The notes under the pieces were generated by a model, which worked only from the letters and a program-made list of their open reading frames with translations, did no database searches and was not told the DNA's origin. From NCBI GenBank assembly GCA_937950565.1, contig CALFCS010000118.1, positions 1 to 39,995 on the forward strand: a stretch of DNA of 39,995 nt, written 5' to 3'. How positions within the stretch are numbered: position 1 is the stretch's first letter; every line of letters begins with the position of its first letter. Positions 9,278 to 17,643 of this stretch are shown here, one piece after another. The translations under genes and the position numbers were made by a program. The DNA comes from an uncultured Lachnospiraceae bacterium (GTDB taxonomy: Bacteria; Bacillota; Clostridia; Lachnospirales; Lachnospiraceae).

Positions 9278-9919
9278 TTACTCCTTTATAAATCCAAATC
9301 TGTCATGAGGAGAAATGACAAACCATGCTTTGCCATAAATATAGGAACGCTTTACATTTCCCACATCCGCATTGCGGCTGTCTTCACTGTTCTCCCGGTC
9401 ATCTCCGAGAACAAAATATTCGTCTCCCCCAAGCTTTATCTCCTCTGCTGCAATCCCGACGTTATCTATGTCTGTCGTTTGATAATCCTCTTCCAGTCTT
9501 TTTCCATTAATATAAACTTTGTTTTCAATAATTTCCACAGTTTCTCCCGGAAGACCGACAATACGCTTAATATAATAATGTGAATTCTCATTTCCTTTTG
9601 GTTTAAACACAATAATATCGCCGCGCTTTGGCGTACTGGCATTATAAACGATACGATTCACAAGCACCACATCACCATTTTCAAGCACAGGCTTCATAGA
9701 ATCGCCAACCGTGCTGACACGTTGTCCAAAATACCACACAGCAACAAATGCGAGAAGACACACGATCAAAATTTGAAAAATCCACTTCCCTACAACAGGC
9801 AAATATCTGAGATTTCCTTGAATATTCTTTTTTACACGCCTTTTTCTTCGCATACGGCGCTTTTTTTTCTCTACAGAATTCAGTTTCCCTGAACTTCTCC
9901 TCCAAAAAGTTTTTTTCAT
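9278..9919 (-). CDS. lepB: Type I signal peptidase, second paralogue (213 aa)
   Basis: This is a second Ser/Lys signal peptidase, with Ser74 in TVGDSMKPVL, Lys118 in YYIKRIVGLPGE and GDDRENSEDSRN as the C-terminal box. The cytoplasmic N-terminus is unusual: about 40 residues rich in Arg and Lys precede the single transmembrane helix (about 45-65). It starts 66 bp downstream of rplS, after a hairpin terminator, and lies 6 bp upstream of rbgA, so it probably heads or is co-transcribed with the following genes. The two LepB proteins diverge enough to differ in substrate preference, but this cannot be judged from sequence. Confidence 0.93.
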   Translation of the reverse strand: MKKTFWRRSSGKLNSVEKKKRRMRRKRRVKKNIQGNLRYLPVVGKWIFQILIVCLLAFVAVWYFGQRVSTVGDSMKPVLENGDVVLVNRIVYNASTPKRGDIIVFKPKGNENSHYYIKRIVGLPGETVEIIENKVYINGKRLEEDYQTTDIDNVGIAAEEIKLGGDEYFVLGDDRENSEDSRNADVGNVKRSYIYGKAWFVISPHDRFGFIKE

Positions 9920-9934
9920 ATGATTTCCCTTTTA

Positions 9935-9970
9935 TAAAAAAAGGACAACTACAACCTCTGTACTTGTCCT
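9935..9970 (-). terminator. Hairpin terminator or attenuator between rplS and lepB
   Basis: On the minus strand AAAAGGACAA and its complement TTGTCCTTTTTTT form a stem of about 10 bp (extended by GTAC/GTAG with mismatches), followed by T residues. It is a good intrinsic terminator right after rplS and would limit readthrough into lepB-rbgA. Confidence 0.75.
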
Positions 9971-9985
9971 TTTCTGACTCGCTTA

Positions 9986-10333
9986 TTATTTTACTAACTC
10001 TTTTACCTTTGCTTTCTTACCAACACGTTCTCTTAAGTAATTCAGTTTAGCTCTTCTTACTTTACCTCTTCTTATAACTTCTACCTTCTCAACGTTTGGA
10101 GAATGCAGCGGCCATGTTTTCTCAACACCAATTCCGTTAGAATTTTTTCTAACTGTAAATGTCGCTCTTGCTCCACCGCCCTGTTTCTTAAGGACAGTTC
10201 CTTCGAAAACCTGAATTCTTTCACGGTTTCCTTCTTTAATCTTACCGTATACTTTTACGGTATCGCCTACACGAAACTCCGGTGTAGCTTCCTTTAACTG
10301 TGCATCTTCAATGCTTTTGATAATTTCATTCAT
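9986..10333 (-). CDS. rplS: 50S ribosomal protein L19
   Basis: L19 lies at the 30S-50S interface. The 115-residue protein is full length and has FRVGDTVKVYGKIKEGNRER, FEGTVLKKQGGG and the C-terminal RRGKVRRAKLNYLRER, all family hallmarks. A GGAGG precedes the ATG by about 8 bases. In most Firmicutes rplS follows trmD directly; here it has its own promoter (10415-10443) and trmD is 8.4 kb away. Confidence 0.97.
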   Translation of the reverse strand: MNEIIKSIEDAQLKEATPEFRVGDTVKVYGKIKEGNRERIQVFEGTVLKKQGGGARATFTVRKNSNGIGVEKTWPLHSPNVEKVEVIRRGKVRRAKLNYLRERVGKKAKVKELVK

Positions 10334-10414
10334 TATGTGTGACCTCCTTCATTCATTGGACGTTCTTAATACAAATGTACCAGAGGACCATCTCTTTTCT
10401 TCACAACATGCTAT

Positions 10415-10443
10415 AGTTTAACATACTTGCAAAGTGTTGACAA
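10415..10443 (-). promoter_or_regulatory. Promoter of rplS
   Basis: On the minus strand TTGTCA (10438-10443), a 17-bp spacer and TAAACT (10415-10420) give a plausible sigma-A promoter about 80 bp before the rplS start. It begins about 37 bp after the stop of the von Willebrand gene, so rplS need not depend on readthrough from the accessory operon. The 75-base leader could hold L19 autoregulation; I could not establish a structure. Confidence 0.5.
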
Positions 10444-10480
10444 GGTCTTTTTCAATATTTTTCATAATATGGGAAACTAT

Positions 10481-13384
10481 TTACCAGCTAATCCTATTGC
10501 TGACAAACGCATTATGATTATACCACTGATAGTCATCTTTTGCATTCACAAATGTAATCTCTGTATTTTCTGGTTTTGCTTTCAGATCAGCCTCCGCATA
10601 TATTCCGAACATTTCCGAAGATGCTTCTGTTTTTTTCCTTTTTATTACAACATTGCTGTCATTCCCATAAACCTCTTGAATCCGGTATCTGCTGATTCGA
10701 AGCTCTTCTACCTGATATGCCGTGCTTAAAGGAATTTCTTCAAATGTATAAGACATGGAGACTTCCCCATTCTTACGATTTTCCTCCACATATGCTTTGG
10801 TAAATTCAAAAGTATGAAAAAAGCTGTACTCGTTTCCATCCAGGCCGATACCTTTCACTCGTATCATAAAGAGCGGATTCCCATGCTCCCACCAAATCAC
10901 ATCATCCGTGACATTTATTTTCTTTGTCACAGTTAACTCACCAGTCTGAAATGCATTTTCAAAGACAGCTTCTGCATTTACAGCCGTAAGCTTCAAATAA
11001 TTATTATAATTATTTAGTATATCTCCGTCGGATGAAGCGGCCGATGCCGGAATATCCGCACCTTTTTCAAGTGTTAAAATTTCCGGTGTCATAGAAACAG
11101 TTAATGCCTTTTCGCATTCCTGTATAATTCCCCCTTCTTCATCAACTTCATAAAGATAATAAACTCCGGGTTCCACAGCTTTTGCTGCTTCACCCCGCTC
11201 TTCTCCTTTTTTCACAGTTACCGTGAGATACCCGTCTGCCTCTCTCACTTTTCCTTTCTGCCTTTCCTTGCAATAAGCGAAACGATAATACGTGTCCTTT
11301 TGGTATCTTCTACCCATCAGTTGTTCTGTTATTTTTATTTCTGGAAGATTCTCTCTGTGAAAAAGAAGCTGTGGAGAGAAAATATTTCTTTCGAGCGTTT
11401 TCCCAGGGTTTGCGGAAGACTCATACACCAGTTTTTGAGTTGTATTTGTCTGTATTTTTTTGTCCGTGCCTGACGTGCTTTTCTGGTAATCTGAATATTT
11501 TACCGGAAATGCAAATGTATGCCCGGAAGCATCATAATTACCATCTGTCATCTCCCCAATATACCAATAGACAGTATTTGTACTCTTTACATAAATATGA
11601 CGGATATTGTTATCTTCTTTCACTATCTGATAAACGCTTAAAGGAACACCCTTTTCCTCGCCATTTCCAGGTATATCCAATACTTTCCAGGTATTATCTA
11701 ATCTTCCTGTATCTACTGAAAATTCTTTTTCAAGCCTGTCAATATAAAATGCATTTTCTCCACGAATAATGGTTTTATAACGCTTGTCAATTCTCTCGCT
11801 TAGTTTCGATAATAATGCATCAAAATCACTGACATAATTTGCGTATAGCGCTTTCCCTGAGGAATCGGCCGCATTAAGCCTCTGTAGCACACTTTCTTCT
11901 GCATGATGCAGGCAGACACCGCAGGCATAAACGGTCACACCACTTTTTTCCAATCCTTTCAATCGGCTGATTTCATTTACACCATTGATCATAGGATTTT
12001 TTACATCCGTTGCTTTCCCGCTGAATCCCTGAGGCATTCCATCCGTCAAGAATACAATCAGTGTTTCCTTATCCTTTTCTTCTGCACTTCTGCCATCCAG
12101 CAGACTGAGCGTCCGGGCAAATGCCTTCGCCCAGTTCGTACCATTATAAGTAAATGGATTCTGTATCTGAGGTAAAAGTATACTATCAAACTGAGTGCTG
12201 GATGTAAATCCAATACTGGATACTCCTTTTTTATATGTCAACTGAGGTTTATATGTATCTGTAGAAATATCCGTCAGACTGCCTCCTGAAGACAAATTTT
12301 TCCAGCTTCCATTCACGGGAACATCTCCCCAGAATGGAATATACGCAATTTTATTATTCGCATTTAAACTTTGCACCCGTTTTACCAGCTGTTTCATAAA
12401 TTGAGCGGAACGCGACAATCTGTCATTTCCTTCACATTGAACATCCGGCGCACTCAGATACGTATTCCCGTGAAATCGGAAAATCCGGCTTACATCCAGA
12501 AAATAGGCCATCTCATTCACAGGTGTCAATTTATTTTTTTCATTGTAATATGGCAAATCTGTGCGGATAACTCTTCTGCCGGCCGCAAGATACTCAAGCG
12601 CCTTCTCCCGGCTGTCCAATTTCACGTAATGATGGAGATCTGTGCTTGCACAATTATACAGATTCTTTCCATGTACAAATCTTCCTGCATCCTTTTCTCC
12701 ATATCCAGAGTTATTATCCGCACTTACAAGAAAGTAATAATGGTCTTCCAACTGACACGGTGAGTTATACCGCATCTCACCATTATAGATATATCCGGAG
12801 CGGAATCCATCTTCTGTGTAATTTAAAGCATCTACATAACTTTCACTTAAAAGCTCTGCTGCATTTTCTGTCCATCCCTGACTGTTTCGAATCGGATAAT
12901 ACCTGACTCCCTGGTTGTTTCCCAAAGAGAGCCCTTCATATTCAAGCTGAATTTTAAACCCATAATTTGCATCCATAGAACCGGATTTATCGTGAACCAG
13001 AATCACGTTCATATCATTTGTCCCTTCAACGGTTCCGGAATTAGAGAAATATTGCAAAGTAATCTTTGCATCCCCATTTTCCTTATTCGTCCATTCTGAC
13101 CTTTTGCGGATTTCGGCCTGAAGCTCCGTAGAACCTGTTACCATCATTGCACTTATCATATCCTCTGCCGGATTCATCTTGTAACGGTCGAAAACTGCTG
13201 CTTTTTCTTTGTTGGGACGGATATTGGAAAAATCGTAATTTTCTCCATTTTCAGGTGAACCATATTCTGTTTTTCCGGACTCTGTCACTTCTGCCGCATC
13301 TGCACTTGTCAGATTGCAAACCAGACATAGCAGCACTGCAAAAAATCCCATCATTCGCTTTCTAAAATAGTTTCTTTTTTTCAA
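10481..13384 (-). CDS. Secreted von Willebrand factor A (MIDAS) surface protein of the SipW operon (967 aa)
   Basis: A Sec signal peptide (about 1-30, ending SADAA) is followed by a large vWA domain: MIDAS motif VHDKSGSMD near residue 128 and VFLTDGMPQG near 445, with long insertions between, as in pilus-tip adhesins. Two or more beta-rich, Cna/FctA-like modules fill about 650-950 (a YYLYEVDEEGG motif, then a module ending TEITFVNAKDD). The C-terminus NRISW has no LPXTG or membrane anchor, so attachment must be by partner proteins or non-covalent. The start is TTG overlapping the preceding TGA, supported by GGAGG 7 bases upstream. The first seven residues, MKKRNYF, match those of the gene just upstream. 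The tip-adhesin role is inferred from domain type and operon context. Confidence 0.85.
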   Translation of the reverse strand: MKKRNYFRKRMMGFFAVLLCLVCNLTSADAAEVTESGKTEYGSPENGENYDFSNIRPNKEKAAVFDRYKMNPAEDMISAMMVTGSTELQAEIRKRSEWTNKENGDAKITLQYFSNSGTVEGTNDMNVILVHDKSGSMDANYGFKIQLEYEGLSLGNNQGVRYYPIRNSQGWTENAAELLSESYVDALNYTEDGFRSGYIYNGEMRYNSPCQLEDHYYFLVSADNNSGYGEKDAGRFVHGKNLYNCASTDLHHYVKLDSREKALEYLAAGRRVIRTDLPYYNEKNKLTPVNEMAYFLDVSRIFRFHGNTYLSAPDVQCEGNDRLSRSAQFMKQLVKRVQSLNANNKIAYIPFWGDVPVNGSWKNLSSGGSLTDISTDTYKPQLTYKKGVSSIGFTSSTQFDSILLPQIQNPFTYNGTNWAKAFARTLSLLDGRSAEEKDKETLIVFLTDGMPQGFSGKATDVKNPMINGVNEISRLKGLEKSGVTVYACGVCLHHAEESVLQRLNAADSSGKALYANYVSDFDALLSKLSERIDKRYKTIIRGENAFYIDRLEKEFSVDTGRLDNTWKVLDIPGNGEEKGVPLSVYQIVKEDNNIRHIYVKSTNTVYWYIGEMTDGNYDASGHTFAFPVKYSDYQKSTSGTDKKIQTNTTQKLVYESSANPGKTLERNIFSPQLLFHRENLPEIKITEQLMGRRYQKDTYYRFAYCKERQKGKVREADGYLTVTVKKGEERGEAAKAVEPGVYYLYEVDEEGGIIQECEKALTVSMTPEILTLEKGADIPASAASSDGDILNNYNNYLKLTAVNAEAVFENAFQTGELTVTKKINVTDDVIWWEHGNPLFMIRVKGIGLDGNEYSFFHTFEFTKAYVEENRKNGEVSMSYTFEEIPLSTAYQVEELRISRYRIQEVYGNDSNVVIKRKKTEASSEMFGIYAEADLKAKPENTEITFVNAKDDYQWYNHNAFVSNRISW

Positions 13385-13914
13385 ATTTCATCCTCCCCTT
13401 CCCAGTTTCCTTCAACCGCACGAAATGCACTCACCGCATCTGCAAATCCTTCTGCCTGTACAGATTCAGAAACCACGTCAATCTCAAACGATTTCCATTC
13501 ATCCGGCATTTCTTCAGCCAGTTCAATGTGTGTAAAAAGCGGCTGTGATATTTTTGCAACCTGTAAGATACCCTGATAATAAAGCCATCCATCCTCCTTC
13601 ATTTCCCAGCTTTCGCCAAACCCGGACTTTTTTCCTGTATAGAAATGCAGATATGGCTCTGCCCTGCTGTCCGAAAGAAGAATCTTACATCTTACATAAC
13701 AATCTACCGTACCGGTATTCTCTATCTGCGGTTCTTTTTTTGTCCTCTTCCCAGGTTTCGGCTGTTCAAAAGATTCCTTTATAACAATCTCATTTTTCCC
13801 GGCTTTCATATGATTTACTGCCCGGTCACCATCCGCAAAGAATGCATAGACTGCCGCCACTGACAAAGCCAAAACGCCGCTTGCGATTACCAGAAAATAA
13901 TTTCGCTTTTTCAT
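13381..13914 (-). CDS. Small TasA/CalY-like secreted protein (177 aa)
   Basis: The N-terminus is a hydrophobic segment (about 7-25) ending VYAFFADGD, followed by a conserved-looking MKAGKNEIVI strand. This is the pattern of SipW-dependent proteins (TasA, CalY, camelysin), where processing occurs near A-Y/F-F-x-D. The body has the family phrase IENTGTVDCYVRCKI. It starts with an ATGA overlap with the sipW-type gene and ends with an overlap of the vWA gene start, so all three are translationally coupled. At 177 residues it is shorter than TasA (261 aa) and similar to CalY-type proteins. A fibre subunit or accessory role is inferred. Confidence 0.75.
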   Translation of the reverse strand: MKKRNYFLVIASGVLALSVAAVYAFFADGDRAVNHMKAGKNEIVIKESFEQPKPGKRTKKEPQIENTGTVDCYVRCKILLSDSRAEPYLHFYTGKKSGFGESWEMKEDGWLYYQGILQVAKISQPLFTHIELAEEMPDEWKSFEIDVVSESVQAEGFADAVSAFRAVEGNWEGEDEI

Positions 13915-14390
13915 ACCTTCACCTTGTCCCCTTTCTTTTCAAACAATATTTGATATAACAAATACAAACTAATACACATAACAGCAATACTTTTCCCCAC
14001 CAGACTTAAGAAGAAATGAAGGACATATCCTAAAAAAGGAATACTATATATCATTTTTCCTTTATAATTCGCTGCTGTTGTTGTAATGCCATCTGATATC
14101 CGGTTTGCATCTCCCTTGGTCTCAATTCCTGATTTCGTAACTCTTACTGAACGATGTATGACCAACATACCACCCTTTTCATAAGCGATTACATCTCTTT
14201 TTTTAATATCTTTGTATGCACTTCTTGTATTTACAAAACAAACGCTTCCGGTAGAAATCCCCGGTTCCATAGATCCGGACAATACTACATAAGGCCTGAT
14301 TCCAATGAAAAGCTGTATAAAAAGAACCAAAATAACTAATGCACCCAAAATTATCAAAATATGCATTACTCCTTTCATAATTCTTATCAT
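13911..14390 (-). CDS. sipW: SipW-type signal peptidase I (Ser/His, ER-like)
   Basis: This membrane signal peptidase of the archaeal/eukaryotic (SipW) class processes TasA/CalY-type preproteins. The ATG at 14390 overlaps the previous TGA by one base and has an AGAGGAGA upstream; a longer reading from 14441 is possible but unlikely. The product has 159 residues: N-terminal helix (about 8-30), catalytic Ser40 in LSGSMEPG, and His79 in LVIHRSV where LepB enzymes have Lys. TKGDAN follows, and a second transmembrane helix lies near the C-terminus (about 127-150). The Ser/His pair and the C-terminal helix separate it clearly from the two LepB proteins in the window. The flanking genes carry matching signal peptides. 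Confidence 0.9.
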   Translation of the reverse strand: MIRIMKGVMHILIILGALVILVLFIQLFIGIRPYVVLSGSMEPGISTGSVCFVNTRSAYKDIKKRDVIAYEKGGMLVIHRSVRVTKSGIETKGDANRISDGITTTAANYKGKMIYSIPFLGYVLHFFLSLVGKSIAVMCISLYLLYQILFEKKGDKVKV

Positions 14391-15517
14391 CACATTCTCC
14401 TCTTCCTCATCTGCAAGATCACTATCCCGGCAGAACCGCACATAACAAGCAGCAACGCACCAACTTTTTGAGTATCACCTGTTTTTGGACTTTTTACTAC
14501 TTCCCGGCTTTCAGAATTAGTAACCGGCTCTGTACTGAAAATCCATTTTACTGCACTGTCCAAAAGAACATACTCATTATCCAAATCCTCTGGTACACGA
14601 ATCGCAAAAATAAGTTGTGCATCTGTTCCCGCCGCCATTTCACTCAGCAGAAGATTTTCAGAAATTTCGTCTGCACTCATTGGCCCTTCATAAATCAATG
14701 TTTCTTCTCCGTTTTCCATGTAAGTAATAGAAAGATTAATAAGCTTCAGAAGTTCAGAATCATCCATATTTTCGCTCCGGAAATATAGCATTACTTCTTC
14801 ATCACTATTGTTTTTCAACTCCAGACTGTCCGAATAGAAATCTCCCGGAAGAAGTGCTGGAAAATTAATAAAGAAATCCTGCTCGTTTGCAATCAGCGTC
14901 TTCGCATCCTTCAGATATTCGATTGAAAAAGTCTGATTAGAAACCTTACGAAAAGACGTAATATCACATTCCCCTTTTTTACATTCCATAATCTCCACAG
15001 CTCCCCACGGAGAGTCTGACTCAAAATCCGGTGTAAAATTCTCACTCTGAATCGCATCCACAGCGATATCCATCTGGAAAACAGTCCCTTCCTCTTCCTG
15101 TGGAAAATCATCCGGTATCTTTATACCCTTAAAAAAATCTATTTCCTCTTTCGTTTCCAGCATTTTTCTGCAATAATAATATCCATCTTTTTTCTTTATC
15201 CATGTATCATCCATTCCATAAATACAATCTTCCAATTCCTTTCCAATATTCTGGAAATCCATTTTTACCCTGACATAGCATTCATTTCCTTTGTTTTTTA
15301 TTCTGGGAATCTTGGAAATATCCTTTCCAGGAAGAATTACCGGATTATCCTGCCACTCAACCTCTTTTTCATTTTGAATCTGGTATTCTGAAAGCTGAAC
15401 ATCTACGATTCCGGTAGAAAAGTGATTTATAACAGATACTTCATTAACTGCAGATACAACTCCACACACAAGAATAGAAAAAAGAAATATTAATATCATA
15501 CTTGTCTTTTTCTTCAT
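14390..15517 (-). CDS. TasA-like protein with C-terminal sorting-type signal (375 aa)
   Basis: A hydrophobic N-terminal segment (about 5-24) is followed by NHFSTGIVDVQLSEYQI, matching the strand after the cleavage site in TasA/CalY proteins. The middle has two beta-rich parts (RIKNKGNECYVRVKMDF, then LLPGDFYSDSLELKNNS), a pattern repeated in SipW-system proteins. The C-terminus is VKSPKTGD (SPKTG at 343-347), a hydrophobic helix and RKRRM, the layout of a sortase substrate with Ser in place of the usual Leu. It may anchor the fibre to the wall, a role like that of TapA in Bacillus but by another chemistry. No sortase gene is in the window. It lies 13 bp after the preceding gene and overlaps sipW. 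Confidence 0.8.
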   Translation of the reverse strand: MKKKTSMILIFLFSILVCGVVSAVNEVSVINHFSTGIVDVQLSEYQIQNEKEVEWQDNPVILPGKDISKIPRIKNKGNECYVRVKMDFQNIGKELEDCIYGMDDTWIKKKDGYYYCRKMLETKEEIDFFKGIKIPDDFPQEEEGTVFQMDIAVDAIQSENFTPDFESDSPWGAVEIMECKKGECDITSFRKVSNQTFSIEYLKDAKTLIANEQDFFINFPALLPGDFYSDSLELKNNSDEEVMLYFRSENMDDSELLKLINLSITYMENGEETLIYEGPMSADEISENLLLSEMAAGTDAQLIFAIRVPEDLDNEYVLLDSAVKWIFSTEPVTNSESREVVKSPKTGDTQKVGALLLVMCGSAGIVILQMRKRRM

Positions 15518-15530
15518 AGAATCACTTCCC

Positions 15531-16223
15531 CTATTTCTTAATATCTGTATTTGCGTCTTCTTCTACTTCTACATCTACAGATGGTGCCTGACTTTTCACT
15601 GTATCCCATACAGTCTCCGGACTTGTACTCCCACTCGCAATATCCGTTGTCTGAATGCCATAAGCATTAATTAGAATCTGCAAATCTACATTTTCAAGAT
15701 TCTGCCCCTCAACAAGATTCACAAAAGTAACGGTATCAAATAATGCCGGGGTCGCCTCCTCTTTTGGTAATGCCTGACAGGAATCCGAACTTCCATACAC
15801 GTAAATATAATTGATTGTCTGTGCAGCTTCATCTTTGCTGCTGCTTAACTTCTGCCACCCATCATTGACTTTGTAATGAAATAGTTCTGTATCTGCAGCA
15901 GGATTCTTTGTCCCATCTGCATTCGCAGTTACAATTTTCCTATAAGGAACACGCACCTCCATAAACACAAACTCATCATTCACGCCATCATTTAAAATCT
16001 GCGGATTCTTCTTAAGCTCCTTGCCCGGAGTTAGGTTCTTTCCACTATCCGGATTCCAGTCCGGTTCCTGCAGATCCAGTGAAACCTTCCCAACCGTAAA
16101 TGTATTCGTCGCTGTATCTGCATCTGTAAAATATGCCACAGCGCTTCCAAGCGTTATAATTCCAATACTGGATGCCACAAAAACTACATTTTTCACTCTT
16201 TTACTCATTCTCATTTTTTTCAT
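15531..16223 (-). CDS. TasA/CalY-like SipW-dependent major secreted protein (230 aa)
   Basis: First gene of the operon. I place the start at the ATG at 16223, because AGGAGG (16235-16240) is only 2 bases from the earlier ATG at 16232. Residues about 11-30 are hydrophobic and end SAVAYFTDADTATNTFTVGK, the classic SipW-type signal with A-Y-F-T-D and the T-F-T-x-G motif of the TasA/camelysin family. The mature part has the family phrases NPQILNDGVNDEFVFMEV and an acidic Asp/Glu-rich tail ending DIKK. There is no anchor. TasA-family proteins form biofilm fibres; that this one polymerises is inferred. Phased repeats and a palindrome upstream are probably regulatory. Confidence 0.85.
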   Translation of the reverse strand: MKKMRMSKRVKNVVFVASSIGIITLGSAVAYFTDADTATNTFTVGKVSLDLQEPDWNPDSGKNLTPGKELKKNPQILNDGVNDEFVFMEVRVPYRKIVTANADGTKNPAADTELFHYKVNDGWQKLSSSKDEAAQTINYIYVYGSSDSCQALPKEEATPALFDTVTFVNLVEGQNLENVDLQILINAYGIQTTDIASGSTSPETVWDTVKSQAPSVDVEVEEDANTDIKK

Positions 16224-16276
16224 ATTATTCATATCCTCCTTCTATTCTGCTCTTAAAACAGGGTCACAAAAAAGCC

Positions 16277-16289
16277 ATGATTAAATCAT
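16277..16289. promoter_or_regulatory. 13-bp palindrome upstream of TasA-like operon
   Basis: ATGATTAAATCAT is a perfect palindrome about a single central base, 54 bp before the operon start. On the minus strand it overlaps TATGAT, a -10 candidate without a recognisable -35, so an operator is plausible. Confidence 0.35.
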
Positions 16290-16301
16290 AGAATTTTGCT
16301 C

Positions 16302-16341
16302 GTTATTTAGTTGTTATTTAATTGTTATTTGCTTGTTTTCA
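16302..16341. repeat. Three GTTATTT direct repeats with 11-bp period (fourth degenerate) upstream of the TasA-like operon
   Basis: GTTATTT occurs at 16302, 16313 and 16324, exactly 11 bp apart, within a unit close to TTGTTATTTAA. A degenerate copy (GTTTTCA) begins at 16335. The repeats lie on one face of the helix, just upstream of the presumed -35 region of the minus-strand operon. This arrangement suits cooperative binding of an activator. Which regulator is unknown. Confidence 0.6.
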
Positions 16342-16344
16342 TGC

Positions 16345-16430
16345 TTGAAAATCATTGGCTGAAATAAGCCATGAAAATCAGATGCGGACTTCAGATGATT
16401 CCCACATATTCAGATATTAATTTTTTAGAT
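16345..16430. repeat. Imperfect direct repeat, copy A, right after the nuclease gene
   Basis: About 86 bp aligning with 17644-17730, by eye roughly 75 percent identical, including shared TTGAAAATCAT, ATAAGCC and TGAAAATCAGAT segments in the same order and the same strand. The two copies flank the Rpn-type nuclease gene. Confidence 0.6.
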
Positions 16431-16466
16431 TTCTTTTATATGATTTGTCTCTATATCTTTGTTTTC

Positions 16467-17429
16467 TTAAGATACTACTTCTGTAACTTCTTCAATAATT
16501 TTTCGGATTGTTTCAACACTTTCCTCTAATGCATCCGCAATCTGCTCTACGGATTGTCCTTTATCCAATTTCTTGACAACCAGATCCCGCATTTTGTTCG
16601 CTTCGCCTTTCTGTATTCCTCGCTCTTCCACATAATCAGATAAATTGCACATAATATTTATCTCCCTTCCCAAATTGTTCTCCATGCCGATATAAAACTG
16701 TTTTTCCAAAATCTCTTTCTTGGCCTCTGCAGTCTCATTCGGTGACAACAGATGATTCAATAGTTTTAATAATTCATTATCTCTTTTCTTTTTCTCATTC
16801 AGGCAAATCAGCACAACTGACAACTTGTCATATGCTTTTGGTTTATCCGGTATCCCCGGTACAAAGTCTTTCTTCACAATCGGATACACTGCTATCGCAT
16901 TTCCAATATAGTTTGGAGCATTCATACATATCCAGATAGAATATACCTTCTTAATACTATCATAATCCGGAATTTCAAACTCTGTCCCCAATTGTGCGGA
17001 TATCATCCTGGCGCCATAAAAAACCCCACGTGTTACTATCTCATATCCAGGATAAAATGTTTTCTGTGCCTCAAGATTAATAATGATTTTAATCTTCCCT
17101 TCTTCTCTTGGCAGCATTGCAAAAAAGCGAATATCATAATACACGACTCCTTCATCTGGAATCCTGTCTTCAGTTCCCGTTCCACTGATTTTCCCAGGAA
17201 CTAATTCTTCTCTGTTTGTGCCGCCTGGATTCACCCTTACAGATGAAATTTCTGCCTCTCCTTCAATACAATTTACAATTTCTTTGATCGACATCTCTGA
17301 AAATTCTGCTGCTACATTTTGCAAAATCCATGCTAAAATTTCCTTTTCGCTCAGAACTCTCTTGCACTGTGCATCATATTGAATTTTCGCCCCGGCAAGT
17401 GTAAGGTCTCTTGCAAGTTCATTCTCCAT
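16467..17429 (-). CDS. Rpn-type PD-(D/E)XK nuclease / putative transposase family protein (320 aa)
   Basis: This family (RpnA-like, PD-(D/E)XK nuclease transposase) promotes recombination or cuts DNA in the members tested. The catalytic core is visible: Asp99 in VVYYDIRFFA and Glu120-x-Gln122 in IIINLEAQK. The N-terminal LAGAKIQYDAQCKRVLSEK (residues 11-29) and the C-terminal degenerate tail with an HTH-like VEQIADALEESVETIRKII are typical of the many copies found in gut Clostridia. AGGAGG lies 5 bases upstream of the ATG. It stands alone with flanking direct repeats and no terminal inverted repeats that I can see. Whether it is mobile or only a genome-resident nuclease is open. Confidence 0.85.
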   Translation of the reverse strand: MENELARDLTLAGAKIQYDAQCKRVLSEKEILAWILQNVAAEFSEMSIKEIVNCIEGEAEISSVRVNPGGTNREELVPGKISGTGTEDRIPDEGVVYYDIRFFAMLPREEGKIKIIINLEAQKTFYPGYEIVTRGVFYGARMISAQLGTEFEIPDYDSIKKVYSIWICMNAPNYIGNAIAVYPIVKKDFVPGIPDKPKAYDKLSVVLICLNEKKKRDNELLKLLNHLLSPNETAEAKKEILEKQFYIGMENNLGREINIMCNLSDYVEERGIQKGEANKMRDLVVKKLDKGQSVEQIADALEESVETIRKIIEEVTEVVS

Positions 17430-17643
17430 AATTCCTCCTTCTTTTTTCCGCAGTATCCATCAGCAGTTTCAAGAAAAACAGAGAATATAAGCTATGTTGT
17501 CTATACCAAAAGACATATGCTCGTACCAGAATTGTAAAACACTATGCCATGTAATTACATTATAAAACAACCTCAGAAAATTCTCAATTAGAATATCTTT
17601 ATCTACTGATTTCTACTTTACTTTTAGTTACCTTCATCAAAAT

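Noticed and set aside
10334..10414. Ribosomal protein L19 leader structure
   Set aside because: A short complementary patch (GAGATGG/CCTCT) is visible but no convincing fold could be established by eye.
16302..16341. Possible CRISPR array
   Set aside because: The repeats are 11 bp apart with no spacers and there are no cas genes.
16467..17429. Insertion sequence with terminal inverted repeats
   Set aside because: I found only direct repeats; no inverted ends or target duplication could be supported.
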